Source: Algoriphagus sp. TR-M9
GTDB lineage: Bacteria; Bacteroidota; Bacteroidia; Cytophagales; Cyclobacteriaceae
DNA: 64,000 nt
Reading direction: 5' to 3'
Assembly (NCBI RefSeq): GCF_027594545.1
Contig: NZ_CP115160.1
Span: forward strand, 1,497,001 to 1,561,000
A program made the position numbers and the translations under genes. Within the stretch, counting starts at the first letter, position 1, and each line of letters begins with the position of its first letter. Below the pieces are notes generated by a model, which was not told where the DNA came from, searched no databases, and saw only the letters and a list, made by a program, of their open reading frames with translations. Positions 35,000-44,156 of the stretch are shown piece after piece.

Positions 35000-36904
35000 T
35001 TATTGCTTAGTTTTATCTTGACCGGTGATTTCTGCTTCTTTGATCCCATCGCTGTCCCAAGCATGGTCATTAACAGAAAATTTCCGCATCAATTCACCTG
35101 AGAGAAGACTTTCCTGCATTTCAATCTGCTGTTTACTCTTTGTGATATATTCATTTTGATTGTTTTTGAATTTGACCAGAACTTTTAATGCCTCTTCATC
35201 ATAATCGTGAAATTGCTTTGCCATTCGGTGTACAGTATGAGCTCTAAATCCTAGTTTTTTAAGAACATCTTCTCCCATTTTGATGGAGGTATCTAGATGT
35301 TCCCTATAAATATTGGTAACTCCTTTTTCCATCAACTCAAATGCATCATATCTATTTTTAGCACGGATCATCACCTCCAAATGAGGGAATTCCTGTTTGC
35401 AAAGCTCCACTAGTTTTATGCTGTATTCGGTGTTGTCTAAGGCTGAAATCAGAATATTCGCTTCTTCGGCTCCCGCTGATTGCAATAATTCCGCTCGGGT
35501 GCCATCTCCAAAATAGACTTTGAAACCCATTTTTCTTAAATATTCTATTCTCTCAGGGTCTGAATCCAAGATAGTGGCTTCCACACCACTTGCTCGGAGA
35601 AACCTGCCCAAGGTAGATCCGAAATGCCCAAAACCAATGAGAATCACTTTGTTCTTTTCCTGGAAGCTATCCATCTTATCCTCCCCGATGTCCGTATTCT
35701 TGGACAACATGGGTATAATGAACTTGTCAAAAACCAACATTAAAATAGGGCTGATGGTCATGCTGAGGGCAGTCACCGCCATCAAAGTGTCCGTAAGAGA
35801 CTGGTCGAAAATCCCAAGCTGTTGCGCAAATGCATAGGTTACAAAAGAGAATTCGCCTACCTGAGAAAGACCTATTGCAAACTTCAAATTTGAGGAGAAC
35901 TGGAGTTTTTTGACTTTTCCCAAAACCAATAAAACCAGTGTTTTTAAAAGGATAATACCCAATGTCAAGGTAAACACGGTACTCGCATCATTGAAAATAA
36001 GGGAGAAGTTAATGGTAGAGCCCACAGCCATAAAGAAGAGCCCAAGCAATAGCCCTTTGAATGGTTCCAAATCGGATTCAAGCGCATGTCTATAAGGAGA
36101 GTTTGCCAAGATCACACCTGCTAAAAAAGCACCAAGAGCTGGGCTCAATCCCACTATTTCCATTAGGTAGGAAATGCCAACAACGATCAATAATGCAGAG
36201 GCTGTGAATAATTCTCTTAATCTGGTTTTGGCTACAAAGTTTAAAAGAGGGCCAAAACCATACCTTCCCAAAAGAACCACGATTCCTATAGCTCCAAAAA
36301 TTGATAAAGTTTGAGCCCAACCAGGAAGACTATCTATAAGCCCATGCATGCCGTCTGTATGCTCAACAGCTAATTCAGGAACAGCTATGACTAATAAGGG
36401 TAAGATCGCCAAAATAGGAATCACAGCGATATCCTGCATCAGCAAAACCCCAAATGACATTTTCCCAATGGGAGAGTTCATTTCGTTTCGTTCTTTGAGA
36501 GATTGGAGCACAATGGCAGTTGATGAAAGAGCCATGGAGAGGGCGATGGCCAATGAAATTTGCCATGGAATGGGAATCAAAAGTCCGATAACAAAAACCA
36601 ATGCTGCAGAAACTAAGACCTGAGAAAGCCCAATCCGAATGATTAAATCCCTGATTTTCCAAAGGTTTTTTGGTTCTAATTCCAGGCCGATCAGAAACAG
36701 CATCATTACAACTCCAAATTCCGTAGCATGCATGATGTCTTGTCCTTGACCTTCATTGGTAATAAATCCAAGCAAATAAGGACCAATAAGGATTCCAGCC
36801 AGTAAATAGCCCAGAACTGATCCCATTCCCAATCTTTTTGCCAAAGGGACGCATATGATCGCAGCTAGAATATAAATGACGGCGTTTGCTAAAAATCCAT
36901 TCAT
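35000..36904 (-). CDS. KefB/KefC-like CPA2 potassium:proton antiporter
   Basis: The 634-residue protein has about 12 membrane helices of the Na+/H+ exchanger fold (AKRLGMGSVLGYLLAGILIGP at the start, partly quoted). These are followed by an RCK/TrkA-N domain (about 410-530) with the nucleotide-binding GFGHFGSTLGRFL and a short regulatory tail. KefC-type systems release K+ to acidify the cytoplasm when glutathione adducts or electrophiles accumulate. The KefG/KefF-like gene overlaps its start by 4 bp, which supports the Kef assignment. The ligand in Bacteroidota, many of which lack glutathione, is open. Confidence 0.92.
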   Translation of the reverse strand: MNGFLANAVIYILAAIICVPLAKRLGMGSVLGYLLAGILIGPYLLGFITNEGQGQDIMHATEFGVVMMLFLIGLELEPKNLWKIRDLIIRIGLSQVLVSAALVFVIGLLIPIPWQISLAIALSMALSSTAIVLQSLKERNEMNSPIGKMSFGVLLMQDIAVIPILAILPLLVIAVPELAVEHTDGMHGLIDSLPGWAQTLSIFGAIGIVVLLGRYGFGPLLNFVAKTRLRELFTASALLIVVGISYLMEIVGLSPALGAFLAGVILANSPYRHALESDLEPFKGLLLGLFFMAVGSTINFSLIFNDASTVFTLTLGIILLKTLVLLVLGKVKKLQFSSNLKFAIGLSQVGEFSFVTYAFAQQLGIFDQSLTDTLMAVTALSMTISPILMLVFDKFIIPMLSKNTDIGEDKMDSFQEKNKVILIGFGHFGSTLGRFLRASGVEATILDSDPERIEYLRKMGFKVYFGDGTRAELLQSAGAEEANILISALDNTEYSIKLVELCKQEFPHLEVMIRAKNRYDAFELMEKGVTNIYREHLDTSIKMGEDVLKKLGFRAHTVHRMAKQFHDYDEEALKVLVKFKNNQNEYITKSKQQIEMQESLLSGELMRKFSVNDHAWDSDGIKEAEITGQDKTKQ

Positions 36905-37476
36905 ATCTTTGAGGGGCTTGGTCTTAATGGCCTATCGATTGTCTCTGAATCTCGAAGTTGCAGGATAAACTCTCGATAACTTTTTGCCTTTTCTTGTAAT
37001 TCTGGATCGGAAATTTTAAATGTGCCGGATAAATGAAAAGGAGCCAGGTATTCCATAAGGCAAAGTTTTCCCGTTTGCTCAAAAGGCAGTAGAAAATCTG
37101 TTATGGAATGTTGATTCCTTCCTTCTTTAGAGTAGGCTAATTCTGACCCTCCAGAGGTTATTGCATTCAATAGATATTTTCCTTTTAAATACACTCCTCC
37201 CGGACCGTATGCCCAGCCAAATTCCAAAACCAGATCGATCCATTGTTTTAACAAAGGAGGGCAGGAGTACCAATAAATGGGGTGATGCCATATGACTACA
37301 TCGGCTTGAAAAAGGGCTTCTTGTTCTTCTTGAATAGAAATATTGAAGTCTGGGTATAGCTCGTACAAGTCCCGGATTTCTACATTTTCCAAATTACTGA
37401 TCGAATCGATCATGGCCTGATTAGCTTCTGAATGTTCAAATTTCGGGTGAGCAAAAAGGATAAGAATTTTTCTCAT
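36901..37476 (-). CDS. kefG: KefG/KefF-like NAD(P)H quinone reductase
   Basis: The 191-residue flavodoxin-like protein has KILILFAHPKFEHS (FMN phosphate loop), WHHPIYWYSCPPLLKQWIDLV and GWAYGPGGVYLKGKYLL, all typical of the KefF/KefG/MdaB group. These proteins bind and activate Kef antiporters and reduce quinones. The stop codon overlaps the antiporter start by 4 bp (ATGA), so the two are translationally coupled. Confidence 0.9.
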   Translation of the reverse strand: MRKILILFAHPKFEHSEANQAMIDSISNLENVEIRDLYELYPDFNISIQEEQEALFQADVVIWHHPIYWYSCPPLLKQWIDLVLEFGWAYGPGGVYLKGKYLLNAITSGGSELAYSKEGRNQHSITDFLLPFEQTGKLCLMEYLAPFHLSGTFKISDPELQEKAKSYREFILQLRDSETIDRPLRPSPSKI

Positions 37477-37491
37477 ATTTAATAGAATACT

Positions 37492-37923
37492 TTACCCTTG
37501 AAAGTCAATTTTTTGATGCGTTCCATCACAATATGGCTTGTTTTGACTGCTTCCACATCGACAAAATGCCGTGACTTTGGAGTCTTTTTCTACTTCTCCT
37601 TCTGTCGTTTTGATTTTTACCTTTCCGAAAATCAGTAATGGCCCATTTGGACTAATTTCCACCTGTTGAGGATTAGCAGCTTTGGTAGGTTCATCTGTTT
37701 CTTTTCCTTGAAAATAGTAACCTAAAGCCCCACTAGGACATTTGTCTATTTGCTTGGCAATATCTTCTGAATGGGTTCCCTCTGCAACAATCCAAGGTCT
37801 TCTATTGAAATCAAAAACCTTCGGAAGACCGTTGACACAGTTCTTGGAATGGATACACTTATGCGGTTCCCAGATAATGGTTATGTCACCATTGGAATAT
37901 TCTTTTTTGATAGGTTTCTCCAT
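37492..37923 (-). CDS. two-domain iron-sulfur protein: Fer4_19 mono-cluster plus CDGSH
   Basis: The 143-residue protein has an N-terminal divergent ferredoxin domain (WEPHKCIHSKNCVNGLP ... DKCPSGALGYY). Its C-terminal CDGSH domain has the cluster ligands in CRCGSSQNKPYCDGTH, that is three Cys and one His for a 2Fe-2S centre. The first domain has only three visible Cys, so its cluster may use another ligand. It lies 15 bp upstream of kefG and probably starts the operon. An electron-transfer or redox-sensing role with KefG is inferred. Confidence 0.9.
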   Translation of the reverse strand: MEKPIKKEYSNGDITIIWEPHKCIHSKNCVNGLPKVFDFNRRPWIVAEGTHSEDIAKQIDKCPSGALGYYFQGKETDEPTKAANPQQVEISPNGPLLIFGKVKIKTTEGEVEKDSKVTAFCRCGSSQNKPYCDGTHQKIDFQG

Positions 37924-38094
37924 TGATAGAATGGTTTAAAAATTCAATTTGGTATAAGATAACCAAGAATTGGAATACGGAGTTTTGTTACTATTTGAGG
38001 TTATAGGATTTTGACAGGAGGAATTTAACTCCACATTCTTTGATTACCCTAAGCTAGAATATTTTGAGCGGATGTTTACCTCATCTAGTAAATG

Positions 38095-38126
38095 AAAAAG
38101 CCAGCTACATTTCTGTAACTGGCTCT
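38095..38126 (-). terminator. terminator of the iorAB operon
   Basis: The stem AGCCAG-TAC and GTA-CTGGCT ends in TTTTTC on the minus strand. It lies 20 bp after the stop codon of the gene at 38147. Confidence 0.85.
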
Positions 38127-38146
38127 AGTGTAAGTTTAAATTAATA

Positions 38147-40417
38147 TTACATCTTCAGATTTTCCATTTCGAGAAGTTGAGGCTGGAAGGGTTGCTCATA
38201 GAGACGTTTCCCTGTTGCTTTGTAAAGTGAGTTACCCAATGCCGCGAAAACAGGAGGGAAGAGTGGTTCGCCTAGTCCAGTAGGATCTTCTTTGCTGTCT
38301 ACGAAATGTACTTCGATTTTTTTCGGTGCTTCTTTATGTCGAATCATTCGATACGTATCAAAGTTTTTCTTGGTAGGAGCCCCATTTTCAAAAGCCATTT
38401 CACCGTAAAAAGCATTTCCTATTCCATCTACAATAGCTCCTTCCCCCATATTAGCTGCAGCATCAGGGTTTACTACGATACCACAATCCACAGCGGCATA
38501 AACATTTTCAACGACCGGTTGATTTTCCTTGATGCTCACATCTATCACTTCGGCCACGTAGGAATTGTGGCAGAAGTAAGCAGAAACTCCTCTTGAAATG
38601 CCTGAGGGCACATTGGACCAGTTGGATTTCTCTCTGACCAACTCCAATACTCCTGCATATCGCTTAGGGTCATAATCATTATTTTCTCCTACAGGATTGG
38701 TTTCAGCTCTTTTAAGCAATTCCAATCGGAATTCGATAGGATCTTTACCCATTTCCTCTGCCAGTTCATCCAAGAAACTTTGTTCGGCACCAGCAATAAA
38801 GTTGGACCGGGGAGCTCTAAATGCGCCTATGGTAATATTGGATTCAATTTGCCATCCCTCAGCCAGATAGTTGTCTAAAGCTCCTGCTGGGAATCTATTG
38901 GCGTGGATAGGAGATTCTGGAATACCGCCAGCTTTTACGTGTAGTGCCAGAAGATTATTTTCTTCATCCAAAGCAGCTCTATAAGTGGCAGAGTAGGTAG
39001 GTCTATAAACTCCTGCACTCATATCATCTTCACGGGTATAAACCATTTTCACAGGAGCTTGAATTTTCTGCGAAATCAAAGCTGCTTCTGTCATATGATG
39101 ACTGTAAGCTCGTCTGCCAAAGCCTCCACCCATTCTTGCTAGATTGATTTGAATTTTTTCCTGAGGCATTCCTAAACTCGCTGCAATAGTTTGTTTAATT
39201 AATTCAGGTGCTTGGGTAGGACCATAAATTACCGCTTTGTCAGCTGTAACATCAGCAAAGCAGTTCATAGGTTCCATGGTATTATGTGCCAAAAAAGGAG
39301 CTGTATAGGTTCTCTCCATAACTTTTGTAGCCTTTTTAAATGCACCCTCTGGATCTCCATCTTTTCTTAAGACATTACCTGGCTTGGCGATGTATTCCGC
39401 CATTTTAGCTTTGTGAGAACTGGAGTTTTCCAAACCACCAGGTACTTTGATAGCTATGTTCTGTCCACCTCTTCCAGCCATAGGGAAGGTGCTTTCCGGT
39501 GCTTTTTCCCATTCAGCTTTCAGATTTTTCTTAGCCTGTAAAACCGCCCAGGTAGAATTACCCACTATGGCAATAATTACCGGGAAAGTAGTCGTGTCAA
39601 AGAAGTTTCTGCCATAATCATCCTTAAATATTTTGACTTCAAAAGCATCTTGAATCCCTGGCATAGAAGTGACCGAACTTTTATCAAATGATTTAAGCTG
39701 CATTCCAAAAGCCGGAGGATGGACAATGGCTGCATACTTCATCCCCTCCACTTTATGGTCTATTCCAAACATGGGTTTTCCGGTAACTATTTTAGTACCA
39801 TCCACATTCTTTTTGGACTTTCCTATGATTTTAAAATCAGATATTTCCTTCAATTTAACAGTCTCAGGATCTGGTGCTTCTAAGGTTCCGGCTAAAGAAG
39901 CCATTTCACCGTATCCTGCTTTTTTACCAGAGCCTTTATGTTCTACATTTCCGGTATTGGTCGTGATTTCAGATGCCGGTACGTTCCAGCTTTGCGCTGC
40001 AGCATTGATGATTAATTGTCTTGCTGTGGCACCGGCAGTTCTCAAGGGCATCCAGCCCTGCCTGATCCCCTGACTTCCTCCGGTAAATTGACGATCAAAT
40101 CTTTCCGGGTAAAAATCTGCCTGTTCTACGAAAACATTTTTCCAGTCTATATCCAACTCTTCGGCGAGGAGCATTGGAAGGGAGGTTTTTACATTGGACC
40201 CGAATTCTGGGTTCGGATTGAATAAGGTGACGGCTCCATTTTCACCGATCTTGATATAGCTATTGATTTCAAACCATTCATCTGGCATGGTTAATACTTG
40301 CTCTGGTGTAGGCTTACAACCCGCCAACCAGCTGAAGCTAAGCATCATTCCTCCACCTGCAAGTGTAGAAACCTTTAGAAATGATCTTCTATTTAATTTT
40401 TTATCTATTAATGTCAT
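38147..40417 (-). CDS. iorB: molybdopterin-binding subunit of a xanthine-dehydrogenase-family hydroxylase (IorB-like)
   Basis: The 756-residue protein has a twin-arginine signal with a lipobox-like end (NRRSFLKVSTLAGGG ... LAGC). It carries the molybdenum-subunit motifs GGGFGRRAYSHHMTEAA, GAFRAPRSNFIAGAEQSF and GLGEPLFPPVFAALG. It pairs with the 2Fe-2S subunit gene 11 bp upstream. This two-subunit form lacks an FAD subunit and passes electrons to another periplasmic acceptor. It oxidises aldehydes or N-heterocycles; the real substrate cannot be read from the sequence. Confidence 0.92.
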   Translation of the reverse strand: MTLIDKKLNRRSFLKVSTLAGGGMMLSFSWLAGCKPTPEQVLTMPDEWFEINSYIKIGENGAVTLFNPNPEFGSNVKTSLPMLLAEELDIDWKNVFVEQADFYPERFDRQFTGGSQGIRQGWMPLRTAGATARQLIINAAAQSWNVPASEITTNTGNVEHKGSGKKAGYGEMASLAGTLEAPDPETVKLKEISDFKIIGKSKKNVDGTKIVTGKPMFGIDHKVEGMKYAAIVHPPAFGMQLKSFDKSSVTSMPGIQDAFEVKIFKDDYGRNFFDTTTFPVIIAIVGNSTWAVLQAKKNLKAEWEKAPESTFPMAGRGGQNIAIKVPGGLENSSSHKAKMAEYIAKPGNVLRKDGDPEGAFKKATKVMERTYTAPFLAHNTMEPMNCFADVTADKAVIYGPTQAPELIKQTIAASLGMPQEKIQINLARMGGGFGRRAYSHHMTEAALISQKIQAPVKMVYTREDDMSAGVYRPTYSATYRAALDEENNLLALHVKAGGIPESPIHANRFPAGALDNYLAEGWQIESNITIGAFRAPRSNFIAGAEQSFLDELAEEMGKDPIEFRLELLKRAETNPVGENNDYDPKRYAGVLELVREKSNWSNVPSGISRGVSAYFCHNSYVAEVIDVSIKENQPVVENVYAAVDCGIVVNPDAAANMGEGAIVDGIGNAFYGEMAFENGAPTKKNFDTYRMIRHKEAPKKIEVHFVDSKEDPTGLGEPLFPPVFAALGNSLYKATGKRLYEQPFQPQLLEMENLKM

Positions 40418-40428
40418 GATCTCTAGGT

Positions 40429-40887
40429 TTAGGCTGATTTAGCAGCGGTTTTGATGGCAGCTTTGATTCTGGTGTAAGTTCCACATCGACAGATGTTACC
40501 ATTCATCGCATTATCAATATCGGCATCGCTTGGGCTTGGGTTATTCTTGAGTAAAGCTACGGCTGACATGATTTGACCAGCTTGGCAATAGCCGCATTGA
40601 GGCACATCATGTTCTAACCATGCTTTTTGAACGGGGTGATCTCCATTTTCTGAAATTCCTTCAATAGTGGTTATTTCAGCATCTGATGCTGCCGATACCG
40701 GAAGTTGGCAGGAGCGAACAGCATTGCCATCCATGTGTATAGTACAAGCGCCGCATTGAGCTATACCGCAACCGAATTTGGTTCCGACCATATCGAGATG
40801 ATCTCTCAATACCCATAGCATGGGAGTGCTTGGGTCCACATCTACACTCAGGGATTTACCGTTGATTTTAAGATTATATTGTGCCAT
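40429..40887 (-). CDS. iorA: 2Fe-2S subunit of the IorAB-type oxidoreductase
   Basis: The 152-residue protein has a plant-type ferredoxin domain ([17 protein letters not shown]) and an alpha-helical 2Fe-2S domain ([13 protein letters not shown] ... [12 protein letters not shown]), as in small subunits of xanthine-dehydrogenase-family enzymes. It has no export signal and is presumably carried out by its Tat-tagged partner IorB. It is the first gene of the pair. Confidence 0.94.
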   Translation of the reverse strand: MAQYNLKINGKSLSVDVDPSTPMLWVLRDHLDMVGTKFGCGIAQCGACTIHMDGNAVRSCQLPVSAASDAEITTIEGISENGDHPVQKAWLEHDVPQCGYCQAGQIMSAVALLKNNPSPSDADIDNAMNGNICRCGTYTRIKAAIKTAAKSA

Positions 40888-41044
40888 TGGATTTGTATTT
40901 ATCTCTAAATTAATTATTTATAAGGAGTGTTACTTACGAAATTCAAATTAAAGTCAATCGATTGAGCTAAGATTTAGTGTTTAAATCAAGAAAAGCCAAG
41001 CCCACTTGGACCTGGACTTTCTTGTTACCCAATCTATCTATTTG

Positions 41045-41500
41045 TTATTTTTTGCCGATTGATTTTTTGTATTGTGATGGGTTCATGTTCAAAGCTTTTT
41101 TGAAAAAGTTATTGAAATGAGTGACTTCTGTGAATCCCAATGCATAGGCGATTTCTGACACATTCCAATCGCTGTGTTCCAATAGACGTTTGGATTCGGC
41201 AAGAATGCGCTCGCGAATGATTACAGAAGTTGATTTGCTGTTTATTGCTTTTACGGTTCGGTTGAGATGGTTTACATGAATGCTTAGTTCCTGTGCAAAA
41301 TCTGAGGCAGACCTTAGATTAAGTGTATTCCGTAGATCAGTAATGGGAAATTGACTTTCCAATAATTGCAGAAAATCAGCACTTATCCTGTTTGCTGCAG
41401 TATTTGTAGGGTCTTCAGTTTTAATCTTTAGTCGTATTTTAGTTGCTGTCTGAATCATAGATTTTTCGAATCTCTTAACATTTTTAAGCAGTGTGTTCAA
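41045..41500 (-). pseudogene. 5'-truncated AraC-family regulator (DNA-binding half only)
   Basis: The 151-residue reading holds the double helix-turn-helix of AraC proteins (WNVSEIAYALGFTEVTHFNNFFKKALNMNP) and the linker before it (RISADFLQLLESQFPI). The N-terminal cupin sensor of about 150 residues found in full-length relatives is absent. No upstream in-frame extension restores it. It may be a remnant or a constitutive DNA-binding fragment. It points away from another 5'-truncated regulator that begins 190 bp away. Confidence 0.75.
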
Positions 41501-41689
41501 ATGCCTAGAAGCCCACTTTATGACTACTAATTGACGAAAAATAATCCTACAGTTTGGATGAAATCAATAGACAGCATGCTTCTCTCACCGAGATAGCAGG
41601 TTTGATCTACGAATGAAAAAGTCCCCATCGAACAAAACTTGTTTTTCCCACTAATTGAATGAAAAAGGCATTCTGTAGTTGACTATTTT

Positions 41690-42103
41690 ATGAAGCCGGT
41701 TTCTTTTGAGCGGTTTAAGAAAGCCATTGACAAGGCGGTAGAATACCTTTCAGTGCAAGTGGTGGCTGAGGAAACAGGAGAGAAACCCGATTACTTCTTT
41801 ATCAAAACGGATACAAGAATCGTGAAATTCCTCTTTGCAGAAGTGCAGGCCATAGAAGCCCAGCGGGAATACATCAAGATAATCACTCCGACACGGAAAG
41901 TGATGTCACTTGTGTCACTGACGAGCATAGCCAAAGCTTTGCCTGGAGAATTTGTGCGAATTCATCGCTCCTTCATTATCAATCTGCGGCATATCGATGA
42001 AGTCCAATCCAATGAGGTGTTGATTGGGAAGGATTTGTACCCGATCAGCAGGAACTATAGGGATGAGTTTTTCAAGAAATTGGGAGACAGGAAGCTATTC
42101 TAA
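41690..42103 (+). pseudogene. 5'-truncated LytTR response regulator (receiver domain lost)
   Basis: The 137-residue reading starts at the very end of a receiver domain (MKPVSFERFKKAIDKA) and continues with a complete LytTR DNA-binding domain (YFFIKTDTRIVKFLFAEV, RVHRSFIINLRHIDEV-type core). In the same frame, VVDYF lies just upstream of the ATG, and one base out of frame KAF precedes it. Receiver residues therefore remain but are frameshifted and degraded. It has lost its phosphorylation site and is probably a pseudogene. Confidence 0.75.
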
Positions 42104-42180
42104 CTTCCCATCCACCCATCTTACAGTGAATTTTGATTTCACTTCTTAAGCTGATGGCAGTTGGTGCTTTATGATGTGGC

Positions 42181-42327
42181 TCACCTTCCACCTATCAACC
42201 TGAAGATTACGGCGACCAAGGCCAAAACCAATAGTATGTGGATCAGTCCTGTCACACTGTACACAAATACGCCTACAGCCCAGCCGATTAGTAAAATTAC
42301 CGCGATAAGGTATAATAAAGAGCTCAT
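42181..42327 (-). CDS. 48-residue lmo0937-family membrane peptide
   Basis: Read on the minus strand from ATG at 42327, the peptide is MSSLLYLIAVILLIGWAVG, then a second helix (GLIHILLVLALVAVIF) and RLIGGR. Two membrane helices, a short loop and the final basic GR are the hallmarks of the lmo0937 family of tiny membrane proteins, often stress-induced. Function unknown. It lies just downstream of the truncated LytTR gene on the opposite strand. Confidence 0.85.
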   Translation of the reverse strand: MSSLLYLIAVILLIGWAVGVFVYSVTGLIHILLVLALVAVIFRLIGGR

Positions 42328-42723
42328 GTTTAATCGAGAATTTAGTTGAAACTTATTTTCTGTTTTGATTTCAATACAGGTGCCATTCCCTAAAAATGCC
42401 TCAAATTGGATTTTGAGCTAGGTTTTAATAGGGCGAAAGGGACAAATGGGGGAAATCAAATCCACCTTTTGGGCAAAATGTTTTTGAAAGTACATGCTAA
42501 TGCCGGGTTAGGGTCTTGAGTTAAGGTTTTTCTTGGGGTTTTGAGACTCCCCAAAAAAACGGTGGATTCTAGCCACATTTTGAGAAAGAAAATACCTCAA
42601 TAAATTCCTGCTATTTAATGATATCTACTTTAGAATGCGTTTTGAGGCATGTTTAGTTTGATGGATTGCTTTTTGAACTGTGGGTGGGGAAAACAAAATA
42701 TTTCTAACAATAAGCTGACTGAT
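42328..42723. other. intergenic region (396 bp) upstream of two divergent genes
   Basis: It separates the lmo0937-type gene from the barrel protein and must hold both promoters. A hairpin with arms TTGGGG and CCCCAA lies at about 42533-42555. TGCCTCAA near 42398 is repeated inverted as TTGAGGCA near 42642. Neither has a clear role. An ATG at 42649 would extend the next gene, but the added residues look non-coding. Confidence 0.4.
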
Positions 42724-43377
42724 ATGAGTACACTAACTGCCCTCCCCCCTGAGATTATCCAAGATTCCAATTTGCAAACTGGATCCCTTCATTGGTTTCC
42801 CCATACTGACCTACATTCTCTGAAGAAACGTGTAAATCAATATAAATCTGAAGGATTGGAAAGTCTGCGGATTGGCATTAACTGCGCAGATTTACAGGAT
42901 GAATCCATAGACTTGGAATACGACCAATTGTTCAGGGTTTTAGGGGACAATTTTCTATTACAGCCTTGCTATGTGAATTCATTTTCACTGAAACCATCTG
43001 GTAAATCTTTAGCTGAAATTGTAGAGCATCACATACATAGTTTTGGCGACTCATTTGGATGGGTAGAGCTGTGGAGAAGTAGCCAAGACAGGCAAGGGAT
43101 TACTACTGATAAAGACAATATTTTCTCGGACAGAATTGTGTTCACAGCCACGCTGAGTAAGTATTTTGGCAAACAGGTCAGCTTAGGAGGGGTACAGCCT
43201 GGGGATTTCGAATGGATTACCAATCTGATCTGCAACCATGCGCACAGAAGTATACGGGCGATTGGTATTCAAAACTCCGCTTCACAAGAAGATGCTAATC
43301 CCTTGTTTTTGGTGAACAACCTGAAAAGCATGATCAAAGCCAAGCAGTTAGATCTGGAGGTTTGGGTGTCAGCTTAG
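42724..43377 (+). CDS. degenerate glycosidase-like TIM-barrel protein
   Basis: I start it at ATG 42724 (MSTLTALPPEI), giving 217 residues; a longer start at 42649 adds a Cys-rich, atypical leader. The body matches by eye the clan-A glycosidase domain found beside NAD-dependent epimerases: HWFPHTDLHSLKKRV, SLRIGINCADL, LQPCYVNSFSLKPSGKSL, GDSFGWVELWRSSQDRQ and VSLGGVQPGDFEW. Relatives have VELWNEPN at the third of these sites, with the acid/base Glu. Here it reads VELWRSSQ, so the catalytic residue is gone. A binding or regulatory role is inferred. Confidence 0.65.
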   Translation: MSTLTALPPEIIQDSNLQTGSLHWFPHTDLHSLKKRVNQYKSEGLESLRIGINCADLQDESIDLEYDQLFRVLGDNFLLQPCYVNSFSLKPSGKSLAEIVEHHIHSFGDSFGWVELWRSSQDRQGITTDKDNIFSDRIVFTATLSKYFGKQVSLGGVQPGDFEWITNLICNHAHRSIRAIGIQNSASQEDANPLFLVNNLKSMIKAKQLDLEVWVSA

Positions 43378-43570
43378 GGGATGAGGGTGGACTAGTTTAA
43401 ATAGTAGGAAAGAGGTTTTTGCTTTTTCAGCTAAATTTATTCACGCTAGGGGAGAGATCCACTTTTTTGGTGGTAAGAGCTGAAATTTTTATAGGGTACT
43501 ATATTCCTAAAGCTCCCGATTGTGATGCTAGGAGCTTTAAGGAGTTTGAATTTATGTTACATCAAGCCTC

Positions 43571-43837
43571 TCACGCTCTTGCTGAGCTGGTTTTGGAAGT
43601 TTTGGAAATTGAGATCATTGATGAAGGCTTGGCTGTAGTCTTATTTTTCAAACCAGAGGTGAATAATATTGGTTTTTGAATGATGCCTTGACTAACTAGC
43701 CAATTGTTGAGTTCCCTTTTTTCATGGTCTTGAAGTACTTGAAGTGCTTTACTATACTCTTTCATCAAGAGATGCTTATCAAAGCTGACCTTTTCCAATA
43801 TGGTTTTGTAATAATCTATATACTTAGTTTTTCCCAT
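43571..43837 (-). CDS. small protein of unknown function
   Basis: The 88-residue product begins MGKTKYIDYYKTILEKVSF and continues with EYSKALQVLQDHEKRELNNWL. This is a helix-rich pattern I associate with short uncharacterised Bacteroidota proteins of about 60 residues. The last 30 residues are Ser/Thr/Lys-rich and may be an extension after loss of the original stop. A GGAGCTTTA / TAAAGCTCC hairpin at 43508-43539 lies downstream. An 86-codon reading overlaps it on the other strand and is less protein-like. Confidence 0.55.
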   Translation of the reverse strand: MGKTKYIDYYKTILEKVSFDKHLLMKEYSKALQVLQDHEKRELNNWLVSQGIIQKPILFTSGLKNKTTAKPSSMISISKTSKTSSARA

Positions 43838-43921
43838 GGTTAAAATAATTTTAGGTTTTACATCACGGCCTTTGATCCTTGGCCATACAAGTATCCCCTT
43901 TGGATCTGTCAGTTGATTATT

Positions 43922-44067
43922 CGGATTATCCGCAATGATGCCAGTAGTTAAAGAAGGTGGCTAGATAGTAGCTGATAATCGTCCACCGAGAACAGTCCAC
44001 TGCCTACAGCACGTAGAAAGATATCTTACCCCATAATTTCTCTCGCTACCGGTAAGAAAGCGGATAT
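43922..44067 (-). repeat. dispersed repeat family A, full copy 2
   Basis: In reverse orientation this 146-bp stretch matches 9934-10079 along its whole length: GGATATCCGCTTTCTTACC at one end, CTACGTGCTGTAGGCAGTGG in the core, and CTGGCATCATTGCGGATAAT at the other end. The ends form a TATCCGC / GCGGATA inverted pair. It lies between the small gene at 43571 and hsp20. Confidence 0.85.
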
Positions 44068-44122
44068 CCATATTGTTTATTTGTTTGATTGAAAATCTTA
44101 ACAATAAGGTGGGGAAAAGTAA

Positions 44123-44150
44123 GTGGCCAGCCCAGACTCAGGCTGGCCGA
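44123..44150 (-). terminator. hairpin downstream of hsp20
   Basis: The arms TGGCCAGCC and GGCTGGCCG have a 7-nt loop and start 7 bp after the hsp20 stop codon. On the minus strand ACTTACTTTTCC follows, a modest T-rich tail. Confidence 0.7.
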
Positions 44151-44156
44151 TGAAGG

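Noticed and set aside
43419..43679. 86-codon plus-strand ORF opposite the small gene at 43571
   Set aside because: The minus-strand reading has a more natural helix-rich composition; this one looks like its shadow.
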